Positions 52,751-62,471 of a stretch of 64,000 bases of DNA are shown in pieces. Below the pieces are notes generated by a model, which saw only the letters and a program-made list of their open reading frames with translations, ran no database searches and had not been told where the DNA came from. The position numbers and the translations under genes are program-made. Numbering within the stretch: position 1 is the first letter of the stretch; every line of letters begins with the position of its first letter. Source of the DNA: Planococcus circulans (lineage in GTDB: Bacteria > Bacillota > Bacilli > Bacillales_A > Planococcaceae); NCBI RefSeq assembly GCF_020023385.1, contig NZ_JAIQCL010000009.1:1-64000 (forward strand), given 5' to 3'.

Positions 52751-53314
52751 TTATTGCTGGCTTTCCTGGTGCATAATGACATGGTTTTCTTCACTGAATC
52801 TGTTCTCGATATTTTTGAAGGAAGCTTCGAATATCTCCATGAAATCATCTCCGTAAATGTTTCGGATGACGGCCATGATATCCATGAATTCAGGGAACTT
52901 TCCATACAGTTCACGCAATGGAAGGGAGCCGTCGATAACGGCGTGCGGAGTTTCATGATAATTCTCAATCATTTCCTGCATCAGTTTCTCGCCTTTTTCA
53001 GTCAGTTGTACATAGGTATTGCGCTTATCCGTATCGCGTTTCGAAAAAGATAGCAGTTCACGCTCTTCCAGTTTTTTTGAGAAATTAAAAGCGGTTGAAA
53101 CATGCATGACGCCGAATTTAGCAACATCTGAGATGGAAGCTCCTTTTAAGTGGTAGGAGATCCAAAGAATGTGATGCTCATTAATATTCAAATCATAAGG
53201 TTTTATCCACAACTGCCAATCTTTTTCCACCGCTTTCCACAAAGCTTTCGACAATTGCCCGATGCGCTGGCTAAACAGCATAGCCTCTTTCATGGTATAT
53301 TCCTTTTCATTCAC
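52751..53314 (-). CDS. hpr: MarR-family regulator Hpr/ScoC
   Basis: This 187-residue winged-helix protein begins [20 protein letters not shown] and has the recognition part [33 protein letters not shown] followed by the wing with [15 protein letters not shown]. Length, N-terminus and position next to yhaH and trpP match Hpr (ScoC), which represses protease, sporulation and peptide-transport genes in B. subtilis. Confidence 0.9.
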   Translation of the reverse strand: MNEKEYTMKEAMLFSQRIGQLSKALWKAVEKDWQLWIKPYDLNINEHHILWISYHLKGASISDVAKFGVMHVSTAFNFSKKLEERELLSFSKRDTDKRNTYVQLTEKGEKLMQEMIENYHETPHAVIDGSLPLRELYGKFPEFMDIMAVIRNIYGDDFMEIFEASFKNIENRFSEENHVIMHQESQQ

Positions 53315-53588
53315 ACAAGCACCAACTTTCCTCCGAAATATTTTCTTTATTATAGCAGTAAAGCAAACGTAATTAAAGTAAGAATAGTAAAATAATTTAC
53401 AAAAGCAATAGGGAAGTACTGTAAAACATACTCGATCAGGAAAGAACGGTTGTAATCAGCTATTCAAAAAGCTGGATACAGCAAAGCAGAGCAGCAAACA
53501 CTGACCTGACATTGAATAGTTATTTTCACAGATTGAAGGTTCCGAAAACTGCGTTTTTAGTTTTGAATGGGGGAATAAGATATCCCAC
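53315..53588. other. AT-rich intergenic stretch
   Basis: It must hold the hpr promoter, but I see no strong -35/-10 pair. No gene or RNA structure apart from the terminator at its right edge stands out. Confidence 0.4.
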
Positions 53589-53620
53589 AAAAAAAACAGC
53601 TGCCCGAAGGCTGCTGTTTT
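53589..53620 (-). terminator. Terminator of yhaH
   Basis: AAAACAGC-GCC and GGC-GCTGTTTT arms with loop CGAA and a T run on the minus strand. Confidence 0.85.
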
Positions 53621-54038
53621 AAGCGGTTTGTGTATCGTCATCGACTTTTTCCTTTTTAGGCTTATCATTGTCATTGTCTTTTTTATCTTTACTGATGGTA
53701 TTCTGCAATTCTTCGATTGCGTTTTGGATTGCCATGATCTCAAGCTGGAGATGCTCTTTCGCAGGAGCAGTGCTCTCTGTCCATGTTTCGAGAGAAGCTT
53801 TCAATCCGTCGACTGCTTCAGGCAGCTGTGATTTGGCTTCCTCAGTCAGATGGTTGATTGAGTCTTTTATGCCATTCACTTTTTCCTTCAGTTCATTTAA
53901 GTATTCTTTCCATTCAGTTGATGATGACTTCATCGTCGTACGGAATTCCTGTCCTGATTGTGGTGCAGAGAATAAGGCCGTTGCAGCTCCTGCTGCCAAC
54001 CCTGTAGCAAGTCCTAAGAAAAACCTTGATGCTTTCAT
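53619..54038 (-). CDS. yhaH: YhaH, YtxH-type protein
   Basis: This 139-residue protein has the short N-terminal hydrophobic stretch FFLGLATGLAAGAATALFSAP (YtxH signature), a coiled-coil-like middle and a very acidic/basic tail (DKKDNDNDKPKKEKVDDD). It is probably anchored to the membrane or cell surface. Position between hpr and trpP matches YhaH; the function is unknown, with stress linkage in relatives. Confidence 0.85.
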   Translation of the reverse strand: MKASRFFLGLATGLAAGAATALFSAPQSGQEFRTTMKSSSTEWKEYLNELKEKVNGIKDSINHLTEEAKSQLPEAVDGLKASLETWTESTAPAKEHLQLEIMAIQNAIEELQNTISKDKKDNDNDKPKKEKVDDDTQTA

Positions 54039-54120
54039 GTATAAAACGCCCCTTTCTTCCTATAAGCTTCTTTTCCTTTATTTTACCTAATTAAAACATA
54101 AAGATGAATGACTATTCAAT

Positions 54121-54157
54121 AAAAAAAGCTTTTCGCCAAAAATAATGGCGAAAAGCT
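54121..54157 (-). terminator. Terminator of trpP
   Basis: AGCTTTTCGCCA and its exact complement (12 bp) with a T7 run on the minus strand, 8 bases after the stop. Confidence 0.9.
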
Positions 54158-54164
54158 CTGGTAT

Positions 54165-54695
54165 TTAGGCCGCTTGTGAAACAGCCGTTTCGAATTTTGA
54201 ACGCTTGACTAATGTGATGACAATCGGATAAATAAAGGCGAAAGCGACTCCGTTCATCAATACTGCAGGCAAGACCACCGTAACAACCAAAAGGCTGAAC
54301 GGAATATTGGCGCCGATTACAAAAATGGCTGCAGACAGGAAAATCGTTCCGGACAATAAAGTTCCAACTGCACAAAGGGCAATAGTCACTGGTAGTTTAG
54401 AAATGAATTTCTTCAAGATCATCACCAAAGCAAGAAAAACAAAAGCCGTGATAAACTTATCGATGATATTCGGGAAGAATCCACCTGGGAATGTAGAAAA
54501 CAGTCCAGACAGGACACCCGTCGTTACCGCCAATAAAAACACGTTTTTAACATTCGGGAATAAAAGAATGCCGACAAACATCATCGTCAACATGAAATCG
54601 GGCTTCATTCCGCCATTGATGCCTGGAATCACCACATAAAGAGTGGCTCCGACGCTGACCAGCAACGCCATTAAAACTAGGTTTTTCGTATTCAT
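54165..54695 (-). CDS. trpP: Tryptophan transporter TrpP (YhaG)
   Basis: This 176-residue membrane protein has five to six spans, including LMALLVSVGATLYVVIPGING, MKPDFMLTMMFVGILLFP and FSTFPGGFFPNIIDKFITA, as in TrpP of Bacillus. It imports tryptophan. The ATG at 54695 overlaps a set of GAG triplets typical of TRAP binding, so translation should fall when tryptophan is plentiful. Confidence 0.9.
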   Translation of the reverse strand: MNTKNLVLMALLVSVGATLYVVIPGINGGMKPDFMLTMMFVGILLFPNVKNVFLLAVTTGVLSGLFSTFPGGFFPNIIDKFITAFVFLALVMILKKFISKLPVTIALCAVGTLLSGTIFLSAAIFVIGANIPFSLLVVTVVLPAVLMNGVAFAFIYPIVITLVKRSKFETAVSQAA

Positions 54696-54697
54696 TT

Positions 54698-54722
54698 CTC
54701 ATCTCTCCTCAGCTCTGTGCTA
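54698..54722 (-). promoter_or_regulatory. TRAP-binding triplets over the trpP ribosome binding site
   Basis: In the trpP mRNA the order is UAG-4-GAG-2-GAG-2-GAG-2-GAG, ending two bases before AUG. The second to fourth triplets include the Shine-Dalgarno GAGGAG. TRAP binds (G/U)AG repeats spaced by 2-3 bases and is known to repress B. subtilis trpP translation in this way. Only five clear triplets are seen here, fewer than in B. subtilis. Confidence 0.65.
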
Positions 54723-54799
54723 GTTTCTTTTTCCCGGTCGTGTCCTCATGACCGCCGGCGAAAAACTTATACTGATTCTATCCTGTCCACTTCAGAAAA

Positions 54800-55231
54800 T
54801 CAAGCGTCAGCGGCTAATTTTTCTTTTACGCTTTCCGCAAGTTCCTGGATGCGTTCAGAAGTGAATTCCTTTTCTTTCGTCATCCACTTTGCGCCAAATC
54901 CGTCGCTTTCGCCGTAGCGGGGAATAAAGTGCAGGTGAAAATGGAAAACGCTTTGTCCGGCTTTCGCACCATTGTTGTTCAACAGGTTCATGCCCTCAGG
55001 CTGGAAGGTTTCGTTGATGGCTTTTGCAATTTTAGGTGCTACGGAAAACAGATTGGCTGCCTCTTCCGGCGCAAGGTCATAGACGAATTCGCGATGTGTT
55101 TTGGGGATAAGCAAGGTATGCCCTTTAGACAATGGCATGATATCCATAAATGCAAAAACATGTTCATCTTCATAAACTTTCACGCTTGGGATTTCGCCTG
55201 CAATGATTTTGCAGAAAATACAATTTGTCAT
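54800..55231 (-). CDS. hit: HIT-family nucleotide hydrolase Hit
   Basis: This 143-residue histidine-triad protein begins TNCIFCKIIAGEIPS (zinc cysteines), continues with MPLSKGHTLLIPKTH and carries the triad QSVFHFHLHFIPRY. It hydrolyses AMP conjugates such as adenosine phosphoramidate. ATG 55231 has GGAGAGG ahead; the longer frame to 55258 does not. It is divergent from ecsA, as in B. subtilis. Confidence 0.93.
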   Translation of the reverse strand: MTNCIFCKIIAGEIPSVKVYEDEHVFAFMDIMPLSKGHTLLIPKTHREFVYDLAPEEAANLFSVAPKIAKAINETFQPEGMNLLNNNGAKAGQSVFHFHLHFIPRYGESDGFGAKWMTKEKEFTSERIQELAESVKEKLAADA

Positions 55232-55336
55232 TGGTATCATCCTCTCCATTTCCCCCATTTTACCACAATGGACATATCCGAAAAGAATTCAGCAGCTGGT
55301 TTTGATACAATAGTTTAATAGAAAGAGGTGTTATGC

Positions 55337-56086
55337 ATGGCAATTTTGGAAGTCGATGCGTTGACTGGAGGATATACACGCAAGCCGGTCTTGCAGGAAG
55401 TGACGTTTTCAATAGGAAAAGGGGAGCTTGTCGGGCTGATCGGTTTGAATGGTGCCGGAAAAAGTACGACGATCAAGCACATTATCGGATTGATGCAGCC
55501 GAAATCGGGGCAGATCCGTTTGAATGGAAAAACCTTTGAAGAAGATATGGACTCGTACCGTTCCTCTTTTTCGTATATTCCGGAGACGCCGGTATTGTAT
55601 GAGGAGCTGACGCTGCGGGAACACCTTGAATTGACTGCGATGGCCTATAATCTAGATCCGAAGCTGTTTGAAAAGCGTTCTGCTGAACTCCTGAAGGAAT
55701 TTCGGATGGAAAAGCGCCTGAAATGGTTTCCGTCGCATTTCTCGAAAGGAATGCGCCAAAAAGTGATGATCATGAGTGCATTTCTGGTGAATCCGGCTCT
55801 TTATATCATCGATGAACCTTTTGTGGGGCTGGATCCGTTGGGTATCAAATCTTTATTGGATCAAATGGAAAAGCAAAAGAAAAAGGGGGCATCCGTGCTG
55901 ATGTCGACACATATCTTGTCGACTGCCGAGCGTTATTGCGACCGGATCATCCTTCTTCATAACGGCCGTGTGCGGGCCAGCGGGACCATGGATGATTTGC
56001 GGAAAGCGTTCAATATGCCGGACGCGTCACTTGACGATTTATACATTGCGATGACCGAGGATGAGCTAAATGAAGAATTTGCATGA
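55337..56086 (+). CDS. ecsA: ABC transporter ATP-binding protein EcsA
   Basis: This 249-residue ATPase has Walker A GLNGAGKSTTIKHI, signature FSKGMRQKV and Walker B LYIIDEPFVGLDPLG. With EcsB it forms the Ecs exporter, needed in B. subtilis for secretion, competence and regulated membrane proteolysis. ATG 55337 is chosen with AAGAGGTG ahead; GTG 55328 is too close to the site. ecsB begins inside its 3' end (17-base overlap). Confidence 0.93.
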   Translation: MAILEVDALTGGYTRKPVLQEVTFSIGKGELVGLIGLNGAGKSTTIKHIIGLMQPKSGQIRLNGKTFEEDMDSYRSSFSYIPETPVLYEELTLREHLELTAMAYNLDPKLFEKRSAELLKEFRMEKRLKWFPSHFSKGMRQKVMIMSAFLVNPALYIIDEPFVGLDPLGIKSLLDQMEKQKKKGASVLMSTHILSTAERYCDRIILLHNGRVRASGTMDDLRKAFNMPDASLDDLYIAMTEDELNEEFA

Positions 56087-57272
56087 TGTTTGGTCACGGA
56101 GGCTCACTAAATACACAGCTGAAGTCCAAAATTACCTGAAATATATTTTCACCGGCCATATTGCGGTCGTGCTGCTTTTTGCACTTGGAGCTGCAGGATT
56201 CGCCTATAGTGAATGGATTCAGAATATCCCGCCGGATTTCCCGGGAGCGCTTGTCCTGGCAGTGATTTTTGGGGTGCTGTTAGCCATCAGTCCGCCGTCC
56301 ACATTATTGAAAGAAGCGGATTCGGTGTATTTTTTGCCTTTGGAAAGCAAGTTGGATGAATTTCTGAAGCCGGCATTGAAGTGGTCGTTCTTTTCGCAAT
56401 TGTACTTGCCGGTCATCGTCTTTATTGTTTCATTGCCGATGGTCAACGCTCTCTATGGCCTGCCATCATCTTTCCTGATCGGTTTTCCGATTTTGCTGCT
56501 GCTGATTAAATGGTGGAATATCCAGACGGAGTTTGCTTTTAGGAGACAAGGAGCAGGAGACGGTGTCTGGTTGGATCGGCTGCTTCGCTTTCTGCTGATT
56601 GGATTATTTGTGTACTTTTATGTAGAAGAACAGTTGATCATTGCCATTGTTGTCTTATTTGCCATCATTTTCTACGGCAAATGGATTGCCCGGAAAGCGG
56701 TCGGAAAGCCTTTTGCTTACGAACATTTTATCGGCTTGGAAGAAAACCGGATGCTTCGCTTTTATCAATTCGCCAACTACTTTACGGATGTTCCTCATCT
56801 GAAGGGTAAAATCAAAACCAGAAGCTGGCTGAACTGGGTTTACCGGTTTATCAAGCCAGGTCCGAAAAACGCTCATCTGTTTTTAGTCTGGAGAACGTTT
56901 ATCCGATCGGATGAATTGTTTTACTTATGGGTGCGATTGACGGCAATCATTATGGTGGGGGCTTGGTTTATTCCGTTTCAGATTGGTGTCGCCTTATTTG
57001 CCGGTGCTTTGGCATTTGCAACGGTGATCCAGATTTGGCAGGGACTGACCCATACCCAGCATTTCCGGATGGACAATCTGTTTCCACTGACACATTTCAG
57101 CAGGCAGCAGGCTGTCAGGAAACTCATCATGGCCATGCAGATCCTGCAAAGCATTGCAGCCGCAGCTGTCTTATTGGTGATGGGGGAACTGATTACCGCC
57201 TTGCTGACTTTTGGCGTTATTTTAGTCGTTTCTCTACTGACTGTTGCCGTATTGAAAAATAAAAAGAATTGA
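56070..57272 (+). CDS. ecsB: ABC transporter membrane protein EcsB
   Basis: This 400-residue membrane protein has about six to eight spans. It begins KNLHDVWSRRLTKYTAEVQNY and contains PPSTLLKEADSVYFLPLESKL, features I recall from EcsB. GAGGATGAG lies ahead of the ATG inside ecsA. The third gene of the B. subtilis operon, ecsC, is absent; a terminator follows directly. Confidence 0.92.
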   Translation: MKNLHDVWSRRLTKYTAEVQNYLKYIFTGHIAVVLLFALGAAGFAYSEWIQNIPPDFPGALVLAVIFGVLLAISPPSTLLKEADSVYFLPLESKLDEFLKPALKWSFFSQLYLPVIVFIVSLPMVNALYGLPSSFLIGFPILLLLIKWWNIQTEFAFRRQGAGDGVWLDRLLRFLLIGLFVYFYVEEQLIIAIVVLFAIIFYGKWIARKAVGKPFAYEHFIGLEENRMLRFYQFANYFTDVPHLKGKIKTRSWLNWVYRFIKPGPKNAHLFLVWRTFIRSDELFYLWVRLTAIIMVGAWFIPFQIGVALFAGALAFATVIQIWQGLTHTQHFRMDNLFPLTHFSRQQAVRKLIMAMQILQSIAAAAVLLVMGELITALLTFGVILVVSLLTVAVLKNKKN

Positions 57273-57312
57273 AACAAGCCCGGTCTCTCTTTTTAGAGGC
57301 CGGGCTTGTTTT
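57272..57312. terminator. Bidirectional terminator
   Basis: AACAAGCCCGG and CCGGGCTTGTT arms with an inner TCTCT/AGAGG pairing and a T5 tail. It serves ecsB and the convergent amidohydrolase gene. Confidence 0.88.
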
Positions 57313-57316
57313 TGAT

Positions 57317-58486
57317 TTATTTATGGAAGTTGATTGCGGCAGTGCCAAGTGTTTTAGCTGCCAGCAGCATGGCTTCTTCTTTGAAATCGAATTTCGGATG
57401 GTGGTGAGGATAGACTTCGCCTTCAGGCATGGCACCAGTGAAGAAAAAAGCACCTGGAATTTCCTCCAGGTAGTAGGCGAAATCCTCTCCACCCATCTGT
57501 GGCGGGCAATCATAGACCTCTTCTACACCAGGAATCACTTCTGCAATGCTCTTAATATAGAGGGTTTCTTTTTCATGGTTGACGACCGCCGGATATCCCC
57601 GTTTGAAATTAAATTCATAGCGGCTGTTGTTGGCCATGCTGGTTCCTTCAATGACCCGTTCCATCTCCATCTCCATCAGGCTTCGGACATCTTCTTTGAA
57701 TGAACGGACAGTTCCGGACAGTACGGCCTGGTCAGCAATGATATTGAACGGATTCTGCGCAACAAACGAACCGACGGACAAGACCGCAGATTCGAGGGGG
57801 TCCACACGTCTCGATACCAGCGGCTGAAGGTTCGAAACGATTTGGGAGCCGATGACGACCGCGTCGATGGTTTCGTGGGGGCTGGCGCCGTGCCCTCCGC
57901 GTCCCTGGATTTTCAGTTCAAAGCTGTCGGCAGCGGCCATGATGGGTCCGACGCGCGTATCGATTCTTCCGAATGGCGTCGTAGACCAAAGGTGGGTTCC
58001 GAAAATGGCGTCGACCCCGTCCAGGACACCTGCTTCAATCATCGATTTAGCACCACCGGGTACCAGTTCTTCAGCATGCTGGTGGATTAATACATAAGTT
58101 CCAGCCAGTTCATGGCGCAAGGAGTGCAGGACTTTTCCGAGCACGAGAAGAGTCGCTGTATGGCCATCATGTCCGCATGCATGCATGACGCCATTGACCG
58201 TTGATTTATAGGGCACATCTTCTTTTTGATCTTGTATAGGCAAAGCATCAAAATCAGCGCGCAAAGCAATGGTCTTCCCAGGGTTAGCGCCTTCTATCGT
58301 GGCTACCACACCGTTTCCGCCAACACTGTGTTTGACATCGATGCTTAATTGCTCATAATATTGGCGGATGTAGCGGGCTGTTTTGATTTCATGGAACGAT
58401 GGCTCGGGATTCATGTGCAGGTGGCGCCGGATTTCCACCATTTCAGGATAAGCAGCATCCAACTCAGCGTATAATTTATCAATCAT
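57317..58486 (-). CDS. yhaA: M20-family amidohydrolase YhaA
   Basis: This 389-residue metallo-amidohydrolase removes acyl groups from amino acids or short conjugates. Metal-binding motifs are MHACGHDGHTATLL, HAEELVPGGAK and PQMGGEDFAYYLEEIPGAFFF. The dimerisation domain contains GGHGASPHETIDAV. ATG 58486 has AAAGGGG 8 bases ahead. Position between ecsAB and hmoB matches YhaA. Confidence 0.9.
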   Translation of the reverse strand: MIDKLYAELDAAYPEMVEIRRHLHMNPEPSFHEIKTARYIRQYYEQLSIDVKHSVGGNGVVATIEGANPGKTIALRADFDALPIQDQKEDVPYKSTVNGVMHACGHDGHTATLLVLGKVLHSLRHELAGTYVLIHQHAEELVPGGAKSMIEAGVLDGVDAIFGTHLWSTTPFGRIDTRVGPIMAAADSFELKIQGRGGHGASPHETIDAVVIGSQIVSNLQPLVSRRVDPLESAVLSVGSFVAQNPFNIIADQAVLSGTVRSFKEDVRSLMEMEMERVIEGTSMANNSRYEFNFKRGYPAVVNHEKETLYIKSIAEVIPGVEEVYDCPPQMGGEDFAYYLEEIPGAFFFTGAMPEGEVYPHHHPKFDFKEEAMLLAAKTLGTAAINFHK

Positions 58487-58618
58487 TGTCAAAACCCCTT
58501 TCTCTTTTTAAAATCATATCATAACTAACTGTTTATTATGAGAAGTGACGCAACTTTGCAACACCCGTCCGTCAAGCAGAAAAGACTTCAGTGGATTCAA
58601 CTCAGAACCCGGGAATTA

Positions 58619-58665
58619 ACAAAGCGCAGCCAACTCCGTTTGCCGGAGTCATGCTGCGCCTTGTT
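58619..58665 (-). terminator. Terminator of the CaCA exchanger gene
   Basis: GCGCAGC and GCTGCGC arms with inner ACTCCG/CGGAGT and AACAA/TTGTT flanks. Confidence 0.75.
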
Positions 58666-58673
58666 TTGCTTAG

Positions 58674-59678
58674 TTAATAAGTGAAGTTCATATAAGATGC
58701 TGCAAAGTACACGATGAGAATAATCACTGATGGCAGTGCGTAAGATAATGTAGACTTGCTGTCTTTCCGGTAAAGCGAAAGCAAAGCCAGCAAGGACATG
58801 ATCAGAACACCGACAGCGATGATCATATTCGCACCGGAAACACCCGAAATGATAGTTCCCGCAGTGTACACAGGGTCAGACAGGGCAAGGATGATCATGT
58901 TGAAGATATTGCTTCCGAGAATCGCACCGACTGCCATGTTGACATTGCTCAATCGAAGCGCTACAAAAACAGAAATGGCTTCCGGAAGGGAAGTTGCTGC
59001 TGCAATCAGGAAACTGCCGATAAAGCTGGAGCCGATGCCGGTGATGATGGCGATTTGGTCGCCGGTAATCGATAAAGCGGTACCGGCAGCTAAAATGACA
59101 AGTGCTGCGATGATAAAGCGGACAATCGCAGCTTTCGGAGATAGCGAAGCACTCGGATTGTCGGGTTCTTCTTCCGACTCCGCAATCGCTTCTGCTTCAG
59201 GATCCAATGAAGGCAGTTTGTTGATGGCCACCATACCGACAATATAAGTGATGGCGATAATCAGTGCATCAAGACCAACACCCAGAATTTGAGTATCCAG
59301 GCGCAGCCAAAGTGCCATGATCACCAGGACGGTCAATAAAATCCCAAGGAGGGAGGTATAAATGTTATTTCGGGAAGCCCGGTCTAAAATCCGGCGCCTT
59401 CTGAGAAGGAAATCAAATCCCGCAAGAATAAATAGATTGAAAAGATTTGATCCGATCATGTTTCCAACTGCGATATCGGCATTGCCGATCGCGGCTGCCG
59501 AGAAACTGGTGGACACTTCCGGAAGGGAAGTGGCACCTGCAAGCAATAGTGTACCGACCATCATGCCGCCCATTGCCGTTTTCGAACTGATAACATCGGC
59601 GTATTGGGACAGCTTGATGGACGCGAAAACAGTCAATGCAGCTGCTACTATGAAAATAAAGAAAATCAAAAAAACCAA
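58674..59678 (-). CDS. CaCA-family sodium/calcium exchanger
   Basis: This 334-residue membrane protein has two inverted alpha repeats: GATSLPEVSTSFSAAAIG with GNMIGSNLFNLF, and AATSLPEAISVFVALRLS with GAILGSNIFNMI. Between them lies an acidic cytoplasmic loop (DPEAEAIAESEEEPD). About ten spans are expected. It should exchange Ca2+ or a similar cation for Na+ or H+. The start TTG 59678 follows GAGGAGG. Confidence 0.9.
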   Translation of the reverse strand: MVFLIFFIFIVAAALTVFASIKLSQYADVISSKTAMGGMMVGTLLLAGATSLPEVSTSFSAAAIGNADIAVGNMIGSNLFNLFILAGFDFLLRRRRILDRASRNNIYTSLLGILLTVLVIMALWLRLDTQILGVGLDALIIAITYIVGMVAINKLPSLDPEAEAIAESEEEPDNPSASLSPKAAIVRFIIAALVILAAGTALSITGDQIAIITGIGSSFIGSFLIAAATSLPEAISVFVALRLSNVNMAVGAILGSNIFNMIILALSDPVYTAGTIISGVSGANMIIAVGVLIMSLLALLSLYRKDSKSTLSYALPSVIILIVYFAASYMNFTY

Positions 59679-59717
59679 GTAATTTCCTCCTCTTTATATG
59701 TGCAAAATCTTGTTGAG

Positions 59718-60230
59718 TTATTCTTCTTCAGGTTTTGCTCGATACGTACTGATATAGGATACACCCGAGAAAATATTCGGACGCTGCGAACCGGCCGGAC
59801 TTTCAGGCTTAGCGGAATGGGCTTCTGCAAAAGCCTGCGACTCTTTCCATTTCTCATAAAAAGCAGGGGATTCCCATTCAGTCAGGACCACATACGTATC
59901 CGAATCGAGCGGTCTCAGAACACGGAATGCAATATAACCAGGCTCATTTTCAATAGCACCTGCCCGATTCTTAAAACGATGTTCGAAAACAGGACGACCT
60001 TCATCGGAGACCGGTATATTATTGAAGACAAAAAATCCTTTTTCCTTCAGCTCACCAGTTCCGTCGACAACTTCATAGCGACGGGGAGTTTGGAAAATCG
60101 TTTTTCCTTCTGTTTCATGGATCATCAAGGTCGAATTTTCACCCTGCATGAGGACCATTTTCTCTGCTGGATTTTTGTCGCGCATTTTTTTCATATAATC
60201 ATATGTTCCGGTTGTCATATAAAAATTCAC
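59718..60230 (-). CDS. hmoB: Heme-degrading monooxygenase HmoB
   Basis: This 170-residue protein has an N-terminal part and a C-terminal ABM domain with FVFNNIPVSDEGRPVFEHRFKNRAG and TYVVLTEWESPAFYEKWKESQAF, matching HmoB (YhgC). It opens the heme ring to release iron and is encoded divergently from the heme-synthesis genes, as in B. subtilis. GTG 60230 has AGGAGGGG ahead. Confidence 0.9.
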   Translation of the reverse strand: MNFYMTTGTYDYMKKMRDKNPAEKMVLMQGENSTLMIHETEGKTIFQTPRRYEVVDGTGELKEKGFFVFNNIPVSDEGRPVFEHRFKNRAGAIENEPGYIAFRVLRPLDSDTYVVLTEWESPAFYEKWKESQAFAEAHSAKPESPAGSQRPNIFSGVSYISTYRAKPEEE

Positions 60231-60336
60231 TAATACCCCTCCTAATAATATGCTTACTGCTTACTATACATCCTTCCCTCTAGAAATCTACATGAAACAG
60301 GTTTGACAAACAAGTGAAAAGAGAAGCGTCTAATTT

Positions 60337-60365
60337 ATGACAAATGCGCTGTGAATCTATACAAT
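60337..60365 (+). promoter_or_regulatory. Promoter of hemEHY
   Basis: ATGACA (60337-60342, one mismatch), a 17-base spacer and TACAAT (60360-60365, one mismatch). Transcription should begin near 60372. Confidence 0.7.
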
Positions 60366-60376
60366 AAAGGGCGGAA

Positions 60377-60393
60377 CGTCTATAGTATAGACG
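60377..60393 (+). promoter_or_regulatory. Perfect palindrome at the hemE transcript start
   Basis: CGTCTATAGTATAGACG is an exact 17-bp palindrome around a central G, about 5 bases after the expected start. It may be an operator or a stabilising hairpin at the 5' end of the mRNA. It does not match the Fur or PerR consensus I know. Confidence 0.5.
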
Positions 60394-60443
60394 GATATAG
60401 GTAGACAAACAGTAGAGCAGAAGTTTGAAGGGATGAAAAATTC

Positions 60444-61490
60444 ATGACATTTAATGATACTTATCTTCGCGCAGCGCGTGGAGAAAAAACGGATCATGTA
60501 CCTGTATGGTACATGAGGCAGGCTGGACGTTCGCAGCCGGAATACCGCAAGATCAAAGAAAAATATTCATTGGAAGAGATCACGCATCAGCCGGAACTAT
60601 GCGCTTACGTGACCAAACTCCCTGTAGATCAGTACAACAACGATGCAGCAGTTCTTTACAAAGATATCGTTACACCGTTGCCGGCAATCGGCGTTGACGT
60701 AAAAATCAAATCGGGAATCGGTCCCGTAATTGATAATCCGATCCGTACAATGGCGGATATCGAACGCTTAGGCGAAATCAATCCTGAACAAGACGTCGAT
60801 TTTGTCCTGGATACGATTCGCTTGTTGACGCAAGAGCAACTGAACGTACCGTTGATCGGCTTTTCAGGCGCCCCCTTCACATTAGCCAGCTATATGATTG
60901 AAGGCGGCCCTTCGAAAAGCTACAACAAAACCAAAGCGATGATGGTATCGGAACCGGCTATGTGGTTTGCGTTGATGGATAAATTGGCAGACACGATCAT
61001 TCCTTATGTGAATGCGCAAATCAAAGCAGGTGCTAAAGCGATTCAGATTTTCGATTCATGGGTAGGTGCTTTAAATGTAGAAGACTACCGCATTTTCATC
61101 AAGCCGGTAATGGATCGTATATTCGCTGAATTGCGTACAGAAGGTGTGCCGTTGACGATTTTCGGTGTCGGCGCAAGCCATTTGGCAAAAGAATGGCACG
61201 AACTTCCGGTGGATGTAGTTGGATTGGATTGGCGCCTGCCGATTTCTGAAGCACGTGCTATGGGATTGACAAAAACCCTTCAAGGGAATTTTGATCCAGC
61301 ATACTTATTGGCAGACTGGCCAGTAATCGAAGAACGCGCGAAAAAGATCTTGGATATGGGCATGCAGAGTGATGGCTATATTTTCAATTTGGGCCACGGG
61401 GTATTTCCTGAGGTCAATCCGGATACATTGAAGCGCTTGACTTCATTCGTCCACGAATACAGTGCTGCTCATAAAAGTAAATTAAAATAG
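60444..61490 (+). CDS. hemE: Uroporphyrinogen decarboxylase HemE
   Basis: This 348-residue enzyme decarboxylates uroporphyrinogen III to coproporphyrinogen [47 protein letters not shown] and [14 protein letters not shown] are the family signatures. AAGGGATG precedes the ATG. First gene of a three-gene heme operon with hemH and hemY. Confidence 0.96.
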   Translation: MTFNDTYLRAARGEKTDHVPVWYMRQAGRSQPEYRKIKEKYSLEEITHQPELCAYVTKLPVDQYNNDAAVLYKDIVTPLPAIGVDVKIKSGIGPVIDNPIRTMADIERLGEINPEQDVDFVLDTIRLLTQEQLNVPLIGFSGAPFTLASYMIEGGPSKSYNKTKAMMVSEPAMWFALMDKLADTIIPYVNAQIKAGAKAIQIFDSWVGALNVEDYRIFIKPVMDRIFAELRTEGVPLTIFGVGASHLAKEWHELPVDVVGLDWRLPISEARAMGLTKTLQGNFDPAYLLADWPVIEERAKKILDMGMQSDGYIFNLGHGVFPEVNPDTLKRLTSFVHEYSAAHKSKLK

Positions 61491-61514
61491 AAGAAAATTC
61501 ATTTCGAGGTGATT

Positions 61515-62447
61515 ATGTTGAAGAAGACAATGGGATTATTAGTGATGGCATATGGAACGCCATATTCAGAAGACGATATTGAACGCTATTACACGCATAT
61601 TCGCCGCGGCCGCAAGCCGAGCGAAGAAAGTCTGGAAGACCTGCGCAGCCGCTACAAAGCGATCGGCGGCCTTTCACCTCTTGCAAAAATCACGCAAGAC
61701 CAAGCAGAGGGCCTATGTCAGCGTTTGAACGAAATCCAGGACGAAATTGAATTTAAAATGTATCTTGGCTTGAAGCATATCGAACCATTCGTTGAAGACG
61801 GCGTGGAAGAAATGAAAAAAGATGGCATCACAGAAGCCGTTTCAATTGTATTAGCGCCTCATTTCTCGACTTTCTCTGTGAAATCATATAATGGCCGCGC
61901 AGCTGAGGCAGCTGAAAAAGCAGGCATTTCATTGACCTCAGTTGAAAGCTGGTACAAAGAACCGAAATTCATCCAATATTGGACTGAAAAAGTCAGTGCT
62001 TCATTCGCTGAAATGTCGGAAGAAGAACGTGCAAAATCCTGCTTGATCGTTTCAGCGCATTCATTGCCTGAGAAAATCATCGCAAATGGCGATCCCTACC
62101 CGGATCAATTAAAAGAAACAGCTGAAATGATCCAACAAGCTACAGGTGTTGAAAACGTAGAAATCGGCTGGCAAAGTGCGGGACAAACAGGCGAACCTTG
62201 GATTGGCCCTGATGTTCAGGACTTGACACGCGACTTGTTTGAACAAAAAGGATACACGTCTTTCGTCTACACACCGGTTGGATTTGTAGCGGATCACTTA
62301 GAAGTTCTGTTCGACAATGATTATGAATGTAAAGTTGTCTGCGACGAAATCGGTGCAAACTACCGCCGTCCGGAAATGCCGAACGTCCAGCCATTGTTCA
62401 TCGATGGTTTGGCTGATGTGGTATTGAGAAAGCTGGCAGAAAAATAA
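61515..62447 (+). CDS. hemH: Coproporphyrin III ferrochelatase HemH (CpfC)
   Basis: This protein of about 310 residues inserts iron into coproporphyrin III in the Firmicute heme route. It shows [44 protein letters not shown], the metal ligands in SAHSLPEKI (His) and [12 protein letters not shown] (Glu), and [10 protein letters not shown]. Similarity to B. subtilis HemH is high throughout. GAGGTG lies just ahead; ATG 61515 and TTG 61518 are both possible. Confidence 0.95.
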   Translation: MLKKTMGLLVMAYGTPYSEDDIERYYTHIRRGRKPSEESLEDLRSRYKAIGGLSPLAKITQDQAEGLCQRLNEIQDEIEFKMYLGLKHIEPFVEDGVEEMKKDGITEAVSIVLAPHFSTFSVKSYNGRAAEAAEKAGISLTSVESWYKEPKFIQYWTEKVSASFAEMSEEERAKSCLIVSAHSLPEKIIANGDPYPDQLKETAEMIQQATGVENVEIGWQSAGQTGEPWIGPDVQDLTRDLFEQKGYTSFVYTPVGFVADHLEVLFDNDYECKVVCDEIGANYRRPEMPNVQPLFIDGLADVVLRKLAEK

Positions 62448-62471
62448 ACCAAGTGAAAGTGAGGATTAAAC

